Below, piece by piece: positions 1 to 7,622 of a stretch of DNA of 64,000 nt. The notes under the pieces are model-generated. The model saw only the letters and a program-made list of their open reading frames with translations, was not told where the DNA came from and searched no databases. Every line of letters begins with the position of its first letter. Position 1 is the stretch's first letter. Source of the stretch: Ruminococcus flavefaciens (lineage in GTDB: Bacteria; Bacillota; Clostridia; Oscillospirales; Ruminococcaceae); NCBI RefSeq assembly GCF_900143025.1, contig NZ_FRCT01000007.1, positions 110,820 through 174,819 of the forward strand. Direction: 5' to 3'. Made by a program: the position numbers and the translations under genes.

Positions 1-350
1 ATAAGCAAGGACTTCCGCAGTACCTACAAGAACTCCGCCGAAGTCAGGAGAATCCAGAGCTTTGAGCATAATGCTCTTATCGCTGATATTCTCAACTTCT
101 CTGCGTGCTCCCTCATAGATGATAACATCACCTATGCTGAGATCGCTTACCTTTGGCGCAGCTGCTGCAACATGACGTTCAAGTATATCATCGTCAACGG
201 ATATAAGAGTATCGAAGTCAAGATCTGAAAGACCATTTTCAACCATATCTTCGATACTATCGAAGTTTTCCACGTTGATGATCTCGCCGTCAAACTCATC
301 TTAGTCATACATGACTATGATGCTATTTATAATTCTATCTTTTCGCTTAA
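1..350 (-). pseudogene. Decayed fragment of a mobile-element-type protein, open at the left edge
   Basis: The reverse strand reads as good coding sequence from about 300 down to base 1. It is acidic and contains stretches such as IGDVIIYEGARREVENI. That style of 'GD-x-YEG-x-EV' repeat is common in very large proteins of Gram-positive conjugative elements. The frame is interrupted by TAA just before the residues DEFDGEIIN (about 303), although coding-like sequence (RIINSIIVMYD) continues upstream of it, so a single nonsense change is likely. No good start codon with a ribosome binding site is visible. The family is inferred from style only; the gene continues outside the window. Confidence 0.4.
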
Positions 351-378
351 ATTAGTGGTTATCCCAATTTTTTGATTA

Positions 379-407
379 TTGACTTTAATAATTAAATAAT
401 GTAAAAT
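379..407 (+). promoter_or_regulatory. Sigma-A type promoter of the first wall-binding repeat gene
   Basis: TTGACT (379-384) and TAAAAT (402-407) are separated by 17 bp, about 50 bp upstream of the ATG at 458. Spacing is ideal and both boxes are near consensus. Confidence 0.5.
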
Positions 408-457
408 ATAATTGAATGTTAATACCAGCATTCAAAATAATTAAAAGGAGTCTTACT

Positions 458-1444
458 ATGAAAAAAGCGAAAATACTCAACGCAATCCTATCGTTAGCAA
501 TTTTTTCAACACCTGTACTTTGGAACACATCAAACGATTTCTTAAAAAAACAAAGTAATCACTTAATTGCCTATGGAGCCTATGATGAGAATGTCCGCGG
601 AAAGTGGATACAGGATGAAAATACAGGCAAATGGTGGTATAAACATGACGATAGTTCATACACAAAAAACAGCTGGGAAAAGATCGATAATTACTGGTAT
701 CACTTTGATATATATGGTTGGATGGAAACAGGCTGGCATATGATAAGTGGCAATTGGTACTATTTTAATCCAAATGGAACTATGCATACTGGTTGGAAAG
801 AGATTAACAGCAAATGGTACTATCTGAATACCAATGGATCGATGCAGGTAGGTTGGAAAAAAATTGATGGTAAATGGTACTTTTTCAATCCAAGCGGAAT
901 GATGCATACTGGTTGGAAAGAAATTAACAGCAAATGGTACTATCTGAATTCCAAAGGCATTATGCAAACAGGCTGGCAGACAATACAGGATAAAAAGTAC
1001 TATTTTAATGCAGATGGTTCACTTCATATTGGCTGGCTAGAATATAACGGCAAAATGTACTATTTATTCGATAATACCGGAGTTATGGTAACAGGGTGTG
1101 CACCTACAAGAAATAATTTAGAAGGATGGTGTAATTTTGATTCTGATGGAGTGTGTATCGAAAATGATGCAGGTGCTCTTTTAGTAGATAGCGACATAGA
1201 ACTATATTCCTCTTACAAAACAGAATCGGTTATAGGAACAATTAAAAAAGGAGAAATAGTTTGCTCGACTCAATATGTAGTAGATGATGCTACTGGCTTA
1301 AAGTGGTATAGAATAAATTACGAAGGAAAACTAAATGGATATATTATTGATACAAGTGATATTATTCAGGTTGAATTATTAAAAAGAAATTCTGACCCTC
1401 GTATTGCAGAAATAAATGATACATTAAAGAAAAAATATGGTTAA
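458..1444 (+). CDS. Secreted protein with choline-binding-type repeats and C-terminal SH3-like domain
   Basis: This is a predicted 328-residue exported surface protein. Start: ATG at 458 is preceded by AAAAGGAG (443-450); an earlier in-frame ATG at 416 has no such site. The N-terminus (MKKAKILNAILSLAIFSTPV) is a signal peptide. Residues about 45-215 are roughly eight 20-residue aromatic repeats of the pattern W-YYFN-x-G-x-M-x-TGW, the cell-wall/choline-binding repeat (CW_binding_1) seen in LytA and clostridial toxins. Residues about 235-305 (ALLVDSDIELYSSYKTESVI...WYRINYEGKLNGYI) look like a bacterial SH3 domain. No enzymatic domain is visible, so it probably binds envelope polymers. It is flanked by mobile-element genes. 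A related, shorter protein starts at 2679. Confidence 0.8.
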   Translation: MKKAKILNAILSLAIFSTPVLWNTSNDFLKKQSNHLIAYGAYDENVRGKWIQDENTGKWWYKHDDSSYTKNSWEKIDNYWYHFDIYGWMETGWHMISGNWYYFNPNGTMHTGWKEINSKWYYLNTNGSMQVGWKKIDGKWYFFNPSGMMHTGWKEINSKWYYLNSKGIMQTGWQTIQDKKYYFNADGSLHIGWLEYNGKMYYLFDNTGVMVTGCAPTRNNLEGWCNFDSDGVCIENDAGALLVDSDIELYSSYKTESVIGTIKKGEIVCSTQYVVDDATGLKWYRINYEGKLNGYIIDTSDIIQVELLKRNSDPRIAEINDTLKKKYG

Positions 1445-1530
1445 TATATCATTTTTCAATGATAAGGTAATATCAGTGTTCTCTTTCGAAGTTATTATGG
1501 ATGCTTTATATACATAATGGGAATTCAATT

Positions 1531-1561
1531 AAAGCAGTATAGTCTTACACTATACTGCTTT
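1531..1561. terminator. Bidirectional hairpin between convergent genes
   Basis: A perfect 13-bp stem (AAAGCAGTATAGT / ACTATACTGCTTT) with a 5-nt loop is followed by T-rich sequence. It lies between the converging wall-binding gene and the Toprim gene and can serve both. Confidence 0.75.
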
Positions 1562-1581
1562 TATGTCATTTTATTCCTTTA

Positions 1582-2550
1582 TCATTTTATACCTTCATTG
1601 TTGTGTTTTATTACAGTTGCAGCGTTTATGTATTCTTTCAGCTCATCGTTCATATCCTTATTTTTTAGCATATGATCTACGACCTTATAGCCCTTTTCCT
1701 CATACTTAGGCTTATATTTTGCAACAGCTTCTCTTCCTGCCTTGTCGTTATCGAGTACGAAGTGTATCTCTTTGACCTCTGGATGTGATGATAAGTAATG
1801 CTCCAGAGCTACATCTGACGTTCCTGCAAGGCTTATTCGTGAATGAGCTATCCATGCGTCTTCTTTTCCTGTTATCATGTTCGCCATTGTAGCATGGCTT
1901 AACAGGTCTATCGGAGCTTCAAATACATACAGCTTACCGCTGCTGCCTTTACCTTCCATAGAAAAGGCGTATCGTTTGTCGCTGCCGTCACAGTCTCCAC
2001 GGTACTGGACTTTTGTATTTGTTCCTCTGACACAGGCGAATGCAGCCTTTTTGTCCTCATTATAGCCTACAAAGACTACATTGTTATGATAGTCTTGGAA
2101 GATCTTCTTGTCAGCTATCATCTTGGATATTATCTGAGGATCAATAAACCGTGTTTTGTTCAGATATGCAAAAGCCCTTGAATACTTACCCTCACATTTC
2201 TTAGGCAGCACAAGGTCTTTCGTTTCATGTATATGATTATCAGCCTTTGGCGGCGGTGCAACATAAGCTGTACCACTTCCTGTAAGTTCAAGTATAGCTT
2301 CTTGGAAGCTCATTCCCATATTCTTCTGGAGAAAAGAAATAGCGTCACCACCGTGTTCACCATTGCTCCAACGCTTCCAACCTTTTCGGTCATCGAATAT
2401 ACTTATACTTGACATATCCCCGGGGAAAGGTTTGGCAATTCTCAGTTTATAGCTTGTTCCACGATGATTGAATTCATATCCTTTGCTTTCAAGGTAACTC
2501 ACAAGGTCAACCTCATGAGCTGCCTGTTTTTGTTCGTCTGTGATACGCAT
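1582..2550 (-). CDS. DUF3991 / Toprim domain protein (mobile-element primase-like)
   Basis: This 322-residue protein has an N-terminal region (VDLVSYLESKGYEFNHRG...WKRWSNGEHGGDAISFLQ) like the DUF3991 / CHC2-primase-related segment. A C-terminal Toprim fold follows, with the conserved acidic motif FVLDNDKAGREA and an upstream GKLYVFEAPIDLL strand. Such proteins are carried by conjugative elements and plasmids of Firmicutes, where a primase-like or DNA-nicking role is assumed but rarely tested. AGGAGG lies directly before the ATG. A decayed second copy of the same gene sits at 7263-7622 on the same strand, so the region once held duplicated element DNA. Family assignment is good; function is inferred. 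Confidence 0.8.
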   Translation of the reverse strand: MRITDEQKQAAHEVDLVSYLESKGYEFNHRGTSYKLRIAKPFPGDMSSISIFDDRKGWKRWSNGEHGGDAISFLQKNMGMSFQEAILELTGSGTAYVAPPPKADNHIHETKDLVLPKKCEGKYSRAFAYLNKTRFIDPQIISKMIADKKIFQDYHNNVVFVGYNEDKKAAFACVRGTNTKVQYRGDCDGSDKRYAFSMEGKGSSGKLYVFEAPIDLLSHATMANMITGKEDAWIAHSRISLAGTSDVALEHYLSSHPEVKEIHFVLDNDKAGREAVAKYKPKYEEKGYKVVDHMLKNKDMNDELKEYINAATVIKHNNEGIK

Positions 2551-2593
2551 TTTATACCTCCTATGAAATTTGCACTATTAATTCTCGAATATC

Positions 2594-2622
2594 TTGACAA
2601 TTAATGTTTGTTTATATATAAT
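2594..2622 (+). promoter_or_regulatory. Consensus sigma-A promoter
   Basis: TTGACA (2594-2599), a 17-bp spacer and TATAAT (2617-2622) form a perfect consensus promoter upstream of the second wall-binding repeat gene. Confidence 0.75.
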
Positions 2623-2678
2623 ATTACACATAAGGTTATAAAAACAACCTTAAATATTACAAAAAGGACTTGAAACAA

Positions 2679-3218
2679 ATGAAAAAAGTAATCAAAACAA
2701 TCTCAGCAATCACAATGGCATTCACAATTCTTGGAACAGGAAAAATACTATCTAAGACCATCTCACCAAACACAATTGATAGCTATATAATAACTACTTA
2801 TGCTGCCGTTGATAAGAATTATACTGGCTGGAAACTAGAGAAAAATTTTGTTAACAACGAAATGGAATGGCATTATTACAAAAAAGGTAACCTGCAAAGA
2901 GACAAATGGATAGATGATAAATATTATGTAAATGGCAAGGGAGCACTGGTTACTGGTTTTCTTAATATTAATGGGGATAATTATTATTGTGGTAAAAAAA
3001 CCAGTGGTGGTGCTAAATGGTGCAATGCGTGGGTAGAATCTGGTGGCGAATGGTATTATTATGGCAAAGATGGCAAAAGGTTAGAAAATACATGGTTAAA
3101 TTATAAAGGCTATAAATATTATTTAGGAGAAGGAGGAAGAATGTATAAAGACTGTACAGCAGCCATAGGTTTACATAGGTATTATTTTAACTCAATTGGA
3201 GTTGCTACAGTTATATAA
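2679..3218 (+). CDS. Small secreted protein with wall-binding repeats
   Basis: This 179-residue exported protein has a signal peptide (MKKVIKTISAITMAFTILGTG) and then degenerate aromatic Gly-Trp repeats (GWKLEKN, EWHYYKKGNLQRDKWI, EWYYYGKDGKRLENTWL, YKYYLGEGGRM). It resembles the protein starting at 458 but has fewer repeats and no SH3-like domain. The ATG at 2679 is chosen because AAAAGGA sits about 11 bases upstream; a TTG at 2670 would be too close to it. It is expressed from its own strong promoter and is followed by the tandem repeat region. No catalytic domain is visible; it may be a wall-attached peptide or a remnant of a larger repeat protein. Confidence 0.7.
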   Translation: MKKVIKTISAITMAFTILGTGKILSKTISPNTIDSYIITTYAAVDKNYTGWKLEKNFVNNEMEWHYYKKGNLQRDKWIDDKYYVNGKGALVTGFLNINGDNYYCGKKTSGGAKWCNAWVESGGEWYYYGKDGKRLENTWLNYKGYKYYLGEGGRMYKDCTAAIGLHRYYFNSIGVATVI

Positions 3219-3364
3219 GCTCTTGACATATTATATCAGGTTACATTATCCGTGAGAGATGTAGAAGGGTAGACCGAGAATAAGACGTTTTCGGCTACCC
3301 TTAATCTCTTATAAATATCACTCCCGAAATGTGCTATAATAGCACATTTTATACTCGGGGTACT

Positions 3365-3393
3365 TGACGTTTGAATATTAATGCTTTATAATA
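3365..3393 (+). promoter_or_regulatory. Promoter inside the second repeat unit
   Basis: TTGACG (3365-3370), 17 bp, TATAAT (3388-3393). It points to the hairpin with a T tract at 3429-3468, so it would give a transcript of roughly 70 nt with no ORF. Unit 1 keeps TTGACA (3224-3229), but its -10 is poor. Confidence 0.6.
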
Positions 3394-3398
3394 TGAGA

Positions 3399-3468
3399 GT
3401 ACATTATTTAACCGTGATGTATAAAAGGATAGTCCGAGTAAGCGTGTTTTTCGGGCTATCTTTTTTTA
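3399..3468 (+). ncRNA. Candidate small RNA with intrinsic terminator
   Basis: Promoter at 3365-3393, then about 30 nt, then GATAG-t-CCGA...TCGG-g-CTATC followed by seven T residues (3462-3468). No start codon with a ribosome binding site is present. Expression is inferred; it could also be a terminated leader. Confidence 0.35.
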
Positions 3469-3513
3469 TCTCTCATAAATATCACTCCCGAATTGTGCTA
3501 TAATAGCACAATT

Positions 3514-4806
3514 TTATTTTATCTTAAGGAGTTTTCTCTTAGACGGCTTGCCAGACTTTGCAATATTATAGTTCTCTATAATATGCTTATATACTGCTAT
3601 ATTGCCCTCGACAGGAGCCGTCCAGTCAGGGCTGTCCAAGAGTCTGTATGTATTAATGCCAGATTTGCGAAATGCTTTGCTGTACTTCAAAAACTTGCTC
3701 TGTGTTACCCTCGGAAAAAGAAATGTAATAGACCTTATGTATGTATCATCATTATACTTGATATAATTAAGTACCTTTGCAATGTCCCACTCTGCAGCAG
3801 AACTAAGCATACCTTCATCAGTGAGACTGATAGCGAGGTTACAGATAGCATCAACCAGCTCCAACGCTGCGATAAACGTGTTATACTTGAGCGTACCTCT
3901 GAACAGGCGAAACTCTATAGTTGCATAATTCATGAGGTTCACAGCTGCATATCTGCCATTGTTTCCTTTTTTAGCTTTATCCAGTATCTCACGACCTGTT
4001 TTTTCAAAGCCATATCTGGCGGCCCAACGGTTCATACTGTACTCAGTTCGACGGCTGAATCTGAGAAGTTCGTTCCAGTGATGTTCAACAAAATATAGAA
4101 TACGAGCTATCACTACATCCTGCTCCTCACGGTCTTCGCCAAAGCAGTTGCGATTAACGTGTATATGCAGACCACATGTTGAAGTTTGATGTGAGTGGTA
4201 TCCTAGGTATATAGCCTTCTTCATGATATCATCCCAGCAATAGTTCTTGTGATATTCAAGACTCATCGGGTGCGTTACAAGCTCCATACCGTCGTCTAGG
4301 GATCCGTCTCCTTTGATGTAGATGTGTTCGCTGCTGCCGTCAGAATTGGCTATTCTAAGCAATTCATCAGCATTATCACTGTCTTTGCCCGCTCCATCAA
4401 TCTCCAGCTCAACGCCGAAATATCGCTCAGAATTACCATAGAAAATCGGTTCGGGCTTGTAGCCGTAGTCGTGGATACTACGCGATTTATCGACTTCATC
4501 GTGGTAGCACTCACTGCAATAGTCGTACCCGTCAAGATGGTAGGCGTCATCTTCGTGGAGCAGGGTATCGCAGCAGGAGCAACGGGTATAATGATTCTCG
4601 TAACAGTGATGGCATAAAGACGTATATTCATCCCCATAGCTATCATTTGTCCAGATAACTGCACCGCAGCGGTCACATGTTGTAGTATGCCGTTCATAAC
4701 AGTCTGTGCAGACTACCTCGCCGTTAACTTCTTCATAGTCTTCATCCTCGCCAATAAGTGCTCCACAGTGAGAGCAGTATAATGCATTATTTTTGTTATC
4801 TTCCAT
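3514..4806 (-). CDS. Amidoligase-family protein with N-terminal zinc-binding Cys repeats
   Basis: This 430-residue protein starts at 4806, where GGAGG (4815-4819) lies 8 bases upstream. Residues about 8-110 contain three or more CxxC pairs (CSHCG, CTDC, CDRCG, CHHC, CSCCD, CSEC), a tandem zinc-ribbon or LIM-like array. Residues about 125-370 carry the amidoligase signature (FGVELEIDG, KGDGSLDDGMELVTHPMS, CGLHIHVNR, IEFRLFRGTL), an ATP-grasp-like fold related to glutamine synthetase and glutamate-cysteine ligase. Family members form amide or isopeptide bonds and often sit in phage or plasmid DNA, with substrates unknown. It follows the DUF960 gene by 55 bp with a hairpin between them, so the two probably form a unit. 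Confidence 0.75.
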   Translation of the reverse strand: MEDNKNNALYCSHCGALIGEDEDYEEVNGEVVCTDCYERHTTTCDRCGAVIWTNDSYGDEYTSLCHHCYENHYTRCSCCDTLLHEDDAYHLDGYDYCSECYHDEVDKSRSIHDYGYKPEPIFYGNSERYFGVELEIDGAGKDSDNADELLRIANSDGSSEHIYIKGDGSLDDGMELVTHPMSLEYHKNYCWDDIMKKAIYLGYHSHQTSTCGLHIHVNRNCFGEDREEQDVVIARILYFVEHHWNELLRFSRRTEYSMNRWAARYGFEKTGREILDKAKKGNNGRYAAVNLMNYATIEFRLFRGTLKYNTFIAALELVDAICNLAISLTDEGMLSSAAEWDIAKVLNYIKYNDDTYIRSITFLFPRVTQSKFLKYSKAFRKSGINTYRLLDSPDWTAPVEGNIAVYKHIIENYNIAKSGKPSKRKLLKIK

Positions 4807-4833
4807 TGTAAAAACCTCCGTAAATAGAAAGAA

Positions 4834-4853
4834 CCAGCCCCCGAAGGGGCTGG
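4834..4853 (-). terminator. GC-rich hairpin between DUF960 and amidoligase genes
   Basis: CCAGCCCC/GGGGCTGG with a tight loop, followed on the reverse strand by TTCTTTCT. It may attenuate transcription from the DUF960 gene into the amidoligase gene. Confidence 0.45.
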
Positions 4854-4861
4854 CATTCATT

Positions 4862-5146
4862 TTAGTATTCTTCTGCAAGTAGCATTGTGCTGTGGTCGCC
4901 GTCGTCGATTATATACAGCTTTTCAGTAATCGATGCACCTGACGGTATCATGTACACCTTGCGATATTCTGGCTCTTCCGAGCTGTGAACGATAGACTGC
5001 ATAGAACCCGATGGACTTAGCTCAAACACCTGTAAGTAGTCCTTCGGAGCAGGCATATGCTCTACGCATTCCCATAGAAATAACTGCAGTTCCAATGGAA
5101 TAGTGCTGTCTACACCACAGGTAAGATATCGGCTGTTGTCGAACAT
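4862..5146 (-). CDS. DUF960 family protein
   Basis: This 94-residue acidic protein (MFDNSRYLTCGVDSTIPLEL...DYLQVFEL) matches the DUF960 pattern: a start like MFDN-RY-T-G and an internal LQLFLW and DYLQVFEL. DUF960 proteins are small, soluble and found mostly in phages and conjugative elements, with unknown function. AGGAGG is placed correctly upstream of the ATG. It lies just upstream of the amidoligase gene on the same strand, and an inverted-repeat-rich region precedes it (5170-5205). Confidence 0.75.
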   Translation of the reverse strand: MFDNSRYLTCGVDSTIPLELQLFLWECVEHMPAPKDYLQVFELSPSGSMQSIVHSSEEPEYRKVYMIPSGASITEKLYIIDDGDHSTMLLAEEY

Positions 5147-5668
5147 TTCTCGTTCCTCCTTTCTCTGAAAATGAATAAGATAGTGGTGATAATAATTACT
5201 ATCACTGAAATAATATATATTTCATTTTCAAGAAAAATCGGGAAATACAATATATGGAAGAAAATATAAAAGCTTTTATTAAGATAATAATTATTATCTT
5301 AATAATTATATATATTTCAAAAATCAAAATAATAGGCATTTGAAATAATCAAAGATATTCCGGTATATAATTAGCCTTAATACTTTATTTGTATAGCACT
5401 TTGATACAGCGATTATCGAAGATTTGGTAGGCTCAGGTAGTTCTTCAATAAAGGTATCATTATAGGAGCTATCAAATATAGACGACATTCCCCAAAATAA
5501 TGATAAGAAAAGAAAATATAACATATGATGTTATTTCTCTCCGTTATCATAATATCTATTATAAATACATCCTCTCTCAAATATAAAATTCATTATATCA
5601 TATTATATTTGAAGCAAAAAGAATGACCGTCATGAGACGGCCATAATATCATATTATTAAAAACCTGA
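5147..5668. other. AT-rich intergenic region with a 30-bp palindrome
   Basis: There is no credible gene here. A near-inverted repeat around GATAATAATT (about 5183-5207) lies where an operator of the DUF960 unit could be. A perfect 30-bp palindrome (5276-5305, arms TTATTAAGATAATAA) sits in the middle. A 66-codon reverse ORF at 5324-5524 has no ribosome binding site and an unconvincing composition. Confidence 0.6.
5625..5642 (-). terminator. Hairpin downstream of the broken DUF1998 helicase
   Basis: GGCCGTC-tcat-GACGGTC followed on the reverse strand by TTCTTTTT. It is a typical intrinsic terminator for the relic gene that ends at 5669. Confidence 0.65.
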
Positions 5669-7262
5669 TTAGTCATGTTCCAGTATTTCTGATAAATAAC
5701 GTTTCGCAAGCCCTCTGTTAAGTCTGTCGTGAACACGCTGATTTTCATAATTACAAAGGCAGCTGTAACAAGCTCCGTTGCCTTCTTCACCGCCGCAGTT
5801 ACACTCATCAACGACCTTATATGCCTCTTTCAGTACAGCTAAAAGTTCATTATCACCGCCATTGGTGATGCGTGAAACATGACCAGCTCCACCCGGTACC
5901 GTATCATATAGAACGAATACAGTGTGCAGTTTATCGCCGATTCGGGAATAATACAGACATCCGGAAATATCCTTTCGTTCGATAGAATAATAAGAACTAA
6001 CCCCCTCCAGAAGAGCATAAAGTACAGATAGTGCCTAATCTGATTGGAATGGCTTAGAAATACTTATTATGGCTACGTCAGTTTTAAGTTCATGACCAAG
6101 ATACACTTTGTCAAACAGTTTATTTGTACAAACCCTTCCCTCAGATGATCTATGCTGTTCTTTTTTATATTGAGAGAGTTCGTTCAAACCACCGTTATTT
6201 CTAACTGTAAATCCGCAGCTTTTTCACATATGAAAAGGGGTTCTATTCATTATCAGCAACTCATCATCTTTGGTTTTAGTAACTGTTACAGTTATCTCTC
6301 CGATTTTGAATTCTTCCGTATCACCGCTGCTGTTGCCAATATAGTGAACATCTCCGCGATAAGTACGGTCAGGCTTTTTCATCGTTGCTTTTTTGAGCGT
6401 AACTCTGAGACAAAGCCATATTGCGGAACGATATAGTTTCCCATCAACTCAACGTCACTGCCGCATATCTTGCATTGATATTGAAGATCGGTACGGCTTA
6501 ATGCCGTATTTACACAGCCACATTCGGGATTAGTACAAATCGCAAAAGATTTCTCAATAAGCGCATGATTCTTCTTCGGAGGCATTTTTATATATCGGCT
6601 TTTGTATAGTTTTCCATCTGCAATTACCTCTGAATCAGGAGCATACTCAGCTATTGCAATTGCCAGATTACGAGAAAGTCTTAGCTTCGAAGTATTCTGA
6701 AAGCTATAACTTGCCGGACTTGTGAACAATTCTACGCTGTCCACAGGAAAACCATATTTAGGAAGTATACTCTTCCTTGATAAAAAGCTGAGTATATCTG
6801 TATCTTTTATAGTGTTGATCGCATTCTGAACATTTGCAGCCATTCGAAGTTCCTGAGGAGTACCGCTTTTCTTCAGTTCATCTGAATACTTTTCAAGTTG
6901 ATCTATATCATTGATCGTCTGCACATAGGCATCATATAGATTTCCATTTTCAGAAGACAGTTCATTGAGCCATTTATCTATTTTCGAATGGAGTTCAGCT
7001 GGAATAGATTCATAGAGTATATGCATAAGACTATCCTGTCTTTCGTTAATGAATTTTCTGAATTCGCCGTAATACTCCGACAGAACAAATCCCTCTACTG
7101 ATGAAAAACTATCCGGATAAAGCCTAAAAAATTCAGCAAGACAGCAAGCATTCATATGACGCTGTACGATTTTTTCATTTGTTATCTTAAAACTTGGCGG
7201 CAGAATATGTCCCTTTATCATTTTTTCCGGATAACGATAGAAATTAAGATCATGTGAACAGC
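5669..7262 (-). pseudogene. Broken C-terminal part of a DUF1998-containing DEAD/DEAH helicase
   Basis: The reverse strand encodes the C-terminal portion of a large helicase in pieces. Piece 1 (7262-6379) has HDLNFYRYPEKMI...RRH-like segment KIVQRHMNACCLAEFF, SNEYAP-like 'AIAEYAPDSEVIADGKLYKSRYI', and a zinc pair (CTNPECGC, CKICG). A frameshift near 6400 leads to a second piece (KPDRTYRGDVHYIGNSS). Lesions near 6225 and an in-frame TAG (6035-6037) in FQSD*ALSVLYALLEG follow. The end has the DUF1998 hallmarks VLYDTVPGGAGH, CNCGGEEGNGACYSCLCNYENQRVH, stopping at 5669. This C-terminal domain is known from MrfA/YprA-type helicases and from DISARM DrmB. The helicase core is missing, replaced at about 7262 by Toprim relic sequence. 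It is non-functional as it stands. Confidence 0.8.
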
Positions 7263-7622
7263 TTCACGTTCTGCCTTGTCGTTATCAAGAACGAAACGTA
7301 TCTCTTCGCCCTCTGAATGTGATTTGAAGTAATGCTCCGGATCTGCATCTGACGTTCCTGCAAGACATATTTGTGAATGAGCTGTCCATGCGTCCTCTTT
7401 GCCTATTATACTATTTGCAATAGTCGCACTTCTCAACATATCTATCGGTGCTTCAAATAAATACAGCTTACCACTGCTCCCCTAACCTTCCACAGAAAAG
7501 ATATAACGTTTGCCGCTGCAATCGCGATCTCCCCTATGCCGAACTTTTGTATTTGTTTCACTGAAACAGGCAAATCCAGCCTTTTTTCCTCGTTATACCC
7601 GAAAAAGGCTACATTGTTATGT
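7263..7622 (-). pseudogene. Decayed second copy of the DUF3991/Toprim gene
   Basis: The segment GKEDAWTAHSQICLAGTSDADPEHYFKSHSEGEEIRFVLDNDKAEREAV is a divergent copy of residues in the intact gene at 1582-2550. Sequence upstream to about 7622 still aligns (NNVxFxGYNE..., FEAPIDML) but in shifting frames with stops. The 5' part is missing and is replaced by the hydrolase gene. The 3' part joins the helicase relic at about 7262. It is a short internal relic between two junctions. Confidence 0.8.

Larger units (their letters stand above)
3224..3514. repeat. Two tandem promoter-hairpin-palindrome repeats
   Basis: Two copies of a complex unit lie about 164 bp apart. Each has a TTGAC- box, a segment containing TACATTAT, then a hairpin (GGGTAG/CTACCC at 3268-3301; GATAG/CTATC at 3429-3461). 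Next comes a nearly identical block of about 46 bp (3305-3350 and 3469-3514) ending in the palindrome TGTGCTATAATAGCACA. The second palindrome abuts the stop of the amidoligase gene. Loops and arms differ while pairing is kept, which suggests selection on RNA or DNA structure. This fills the otherwise gene-free stretch. Confidence 0.75.

Noticed and set aside
3224..3514. Type III toxin-antitoxin RNA repeats
   Set aside because: There are only two long units and no ToxN/CptN/TenpN-like gene follows; the next gene runs the opposite way and is an amidoligase.
3493..4098. Plus-strand 201-codon frame opposite the amidoligase gene
   Set aside because: The reverse strand has clear amidoligase motifs and a good ribosome binding site; this frame has none.
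5324..5524. Reverse 66-codon frame in the AT-rich gap
   Set aside because: No start signal and an unconvincing composition; probably chance in AT-rich DNA.
5669..7262. Intact DISARM or other helicase-based defence system
   Set aside because: The helicase core is missing, the rest has stop codons and frameshifts, and no partner genes (methylase, DrmA, DrmC) are nearby.
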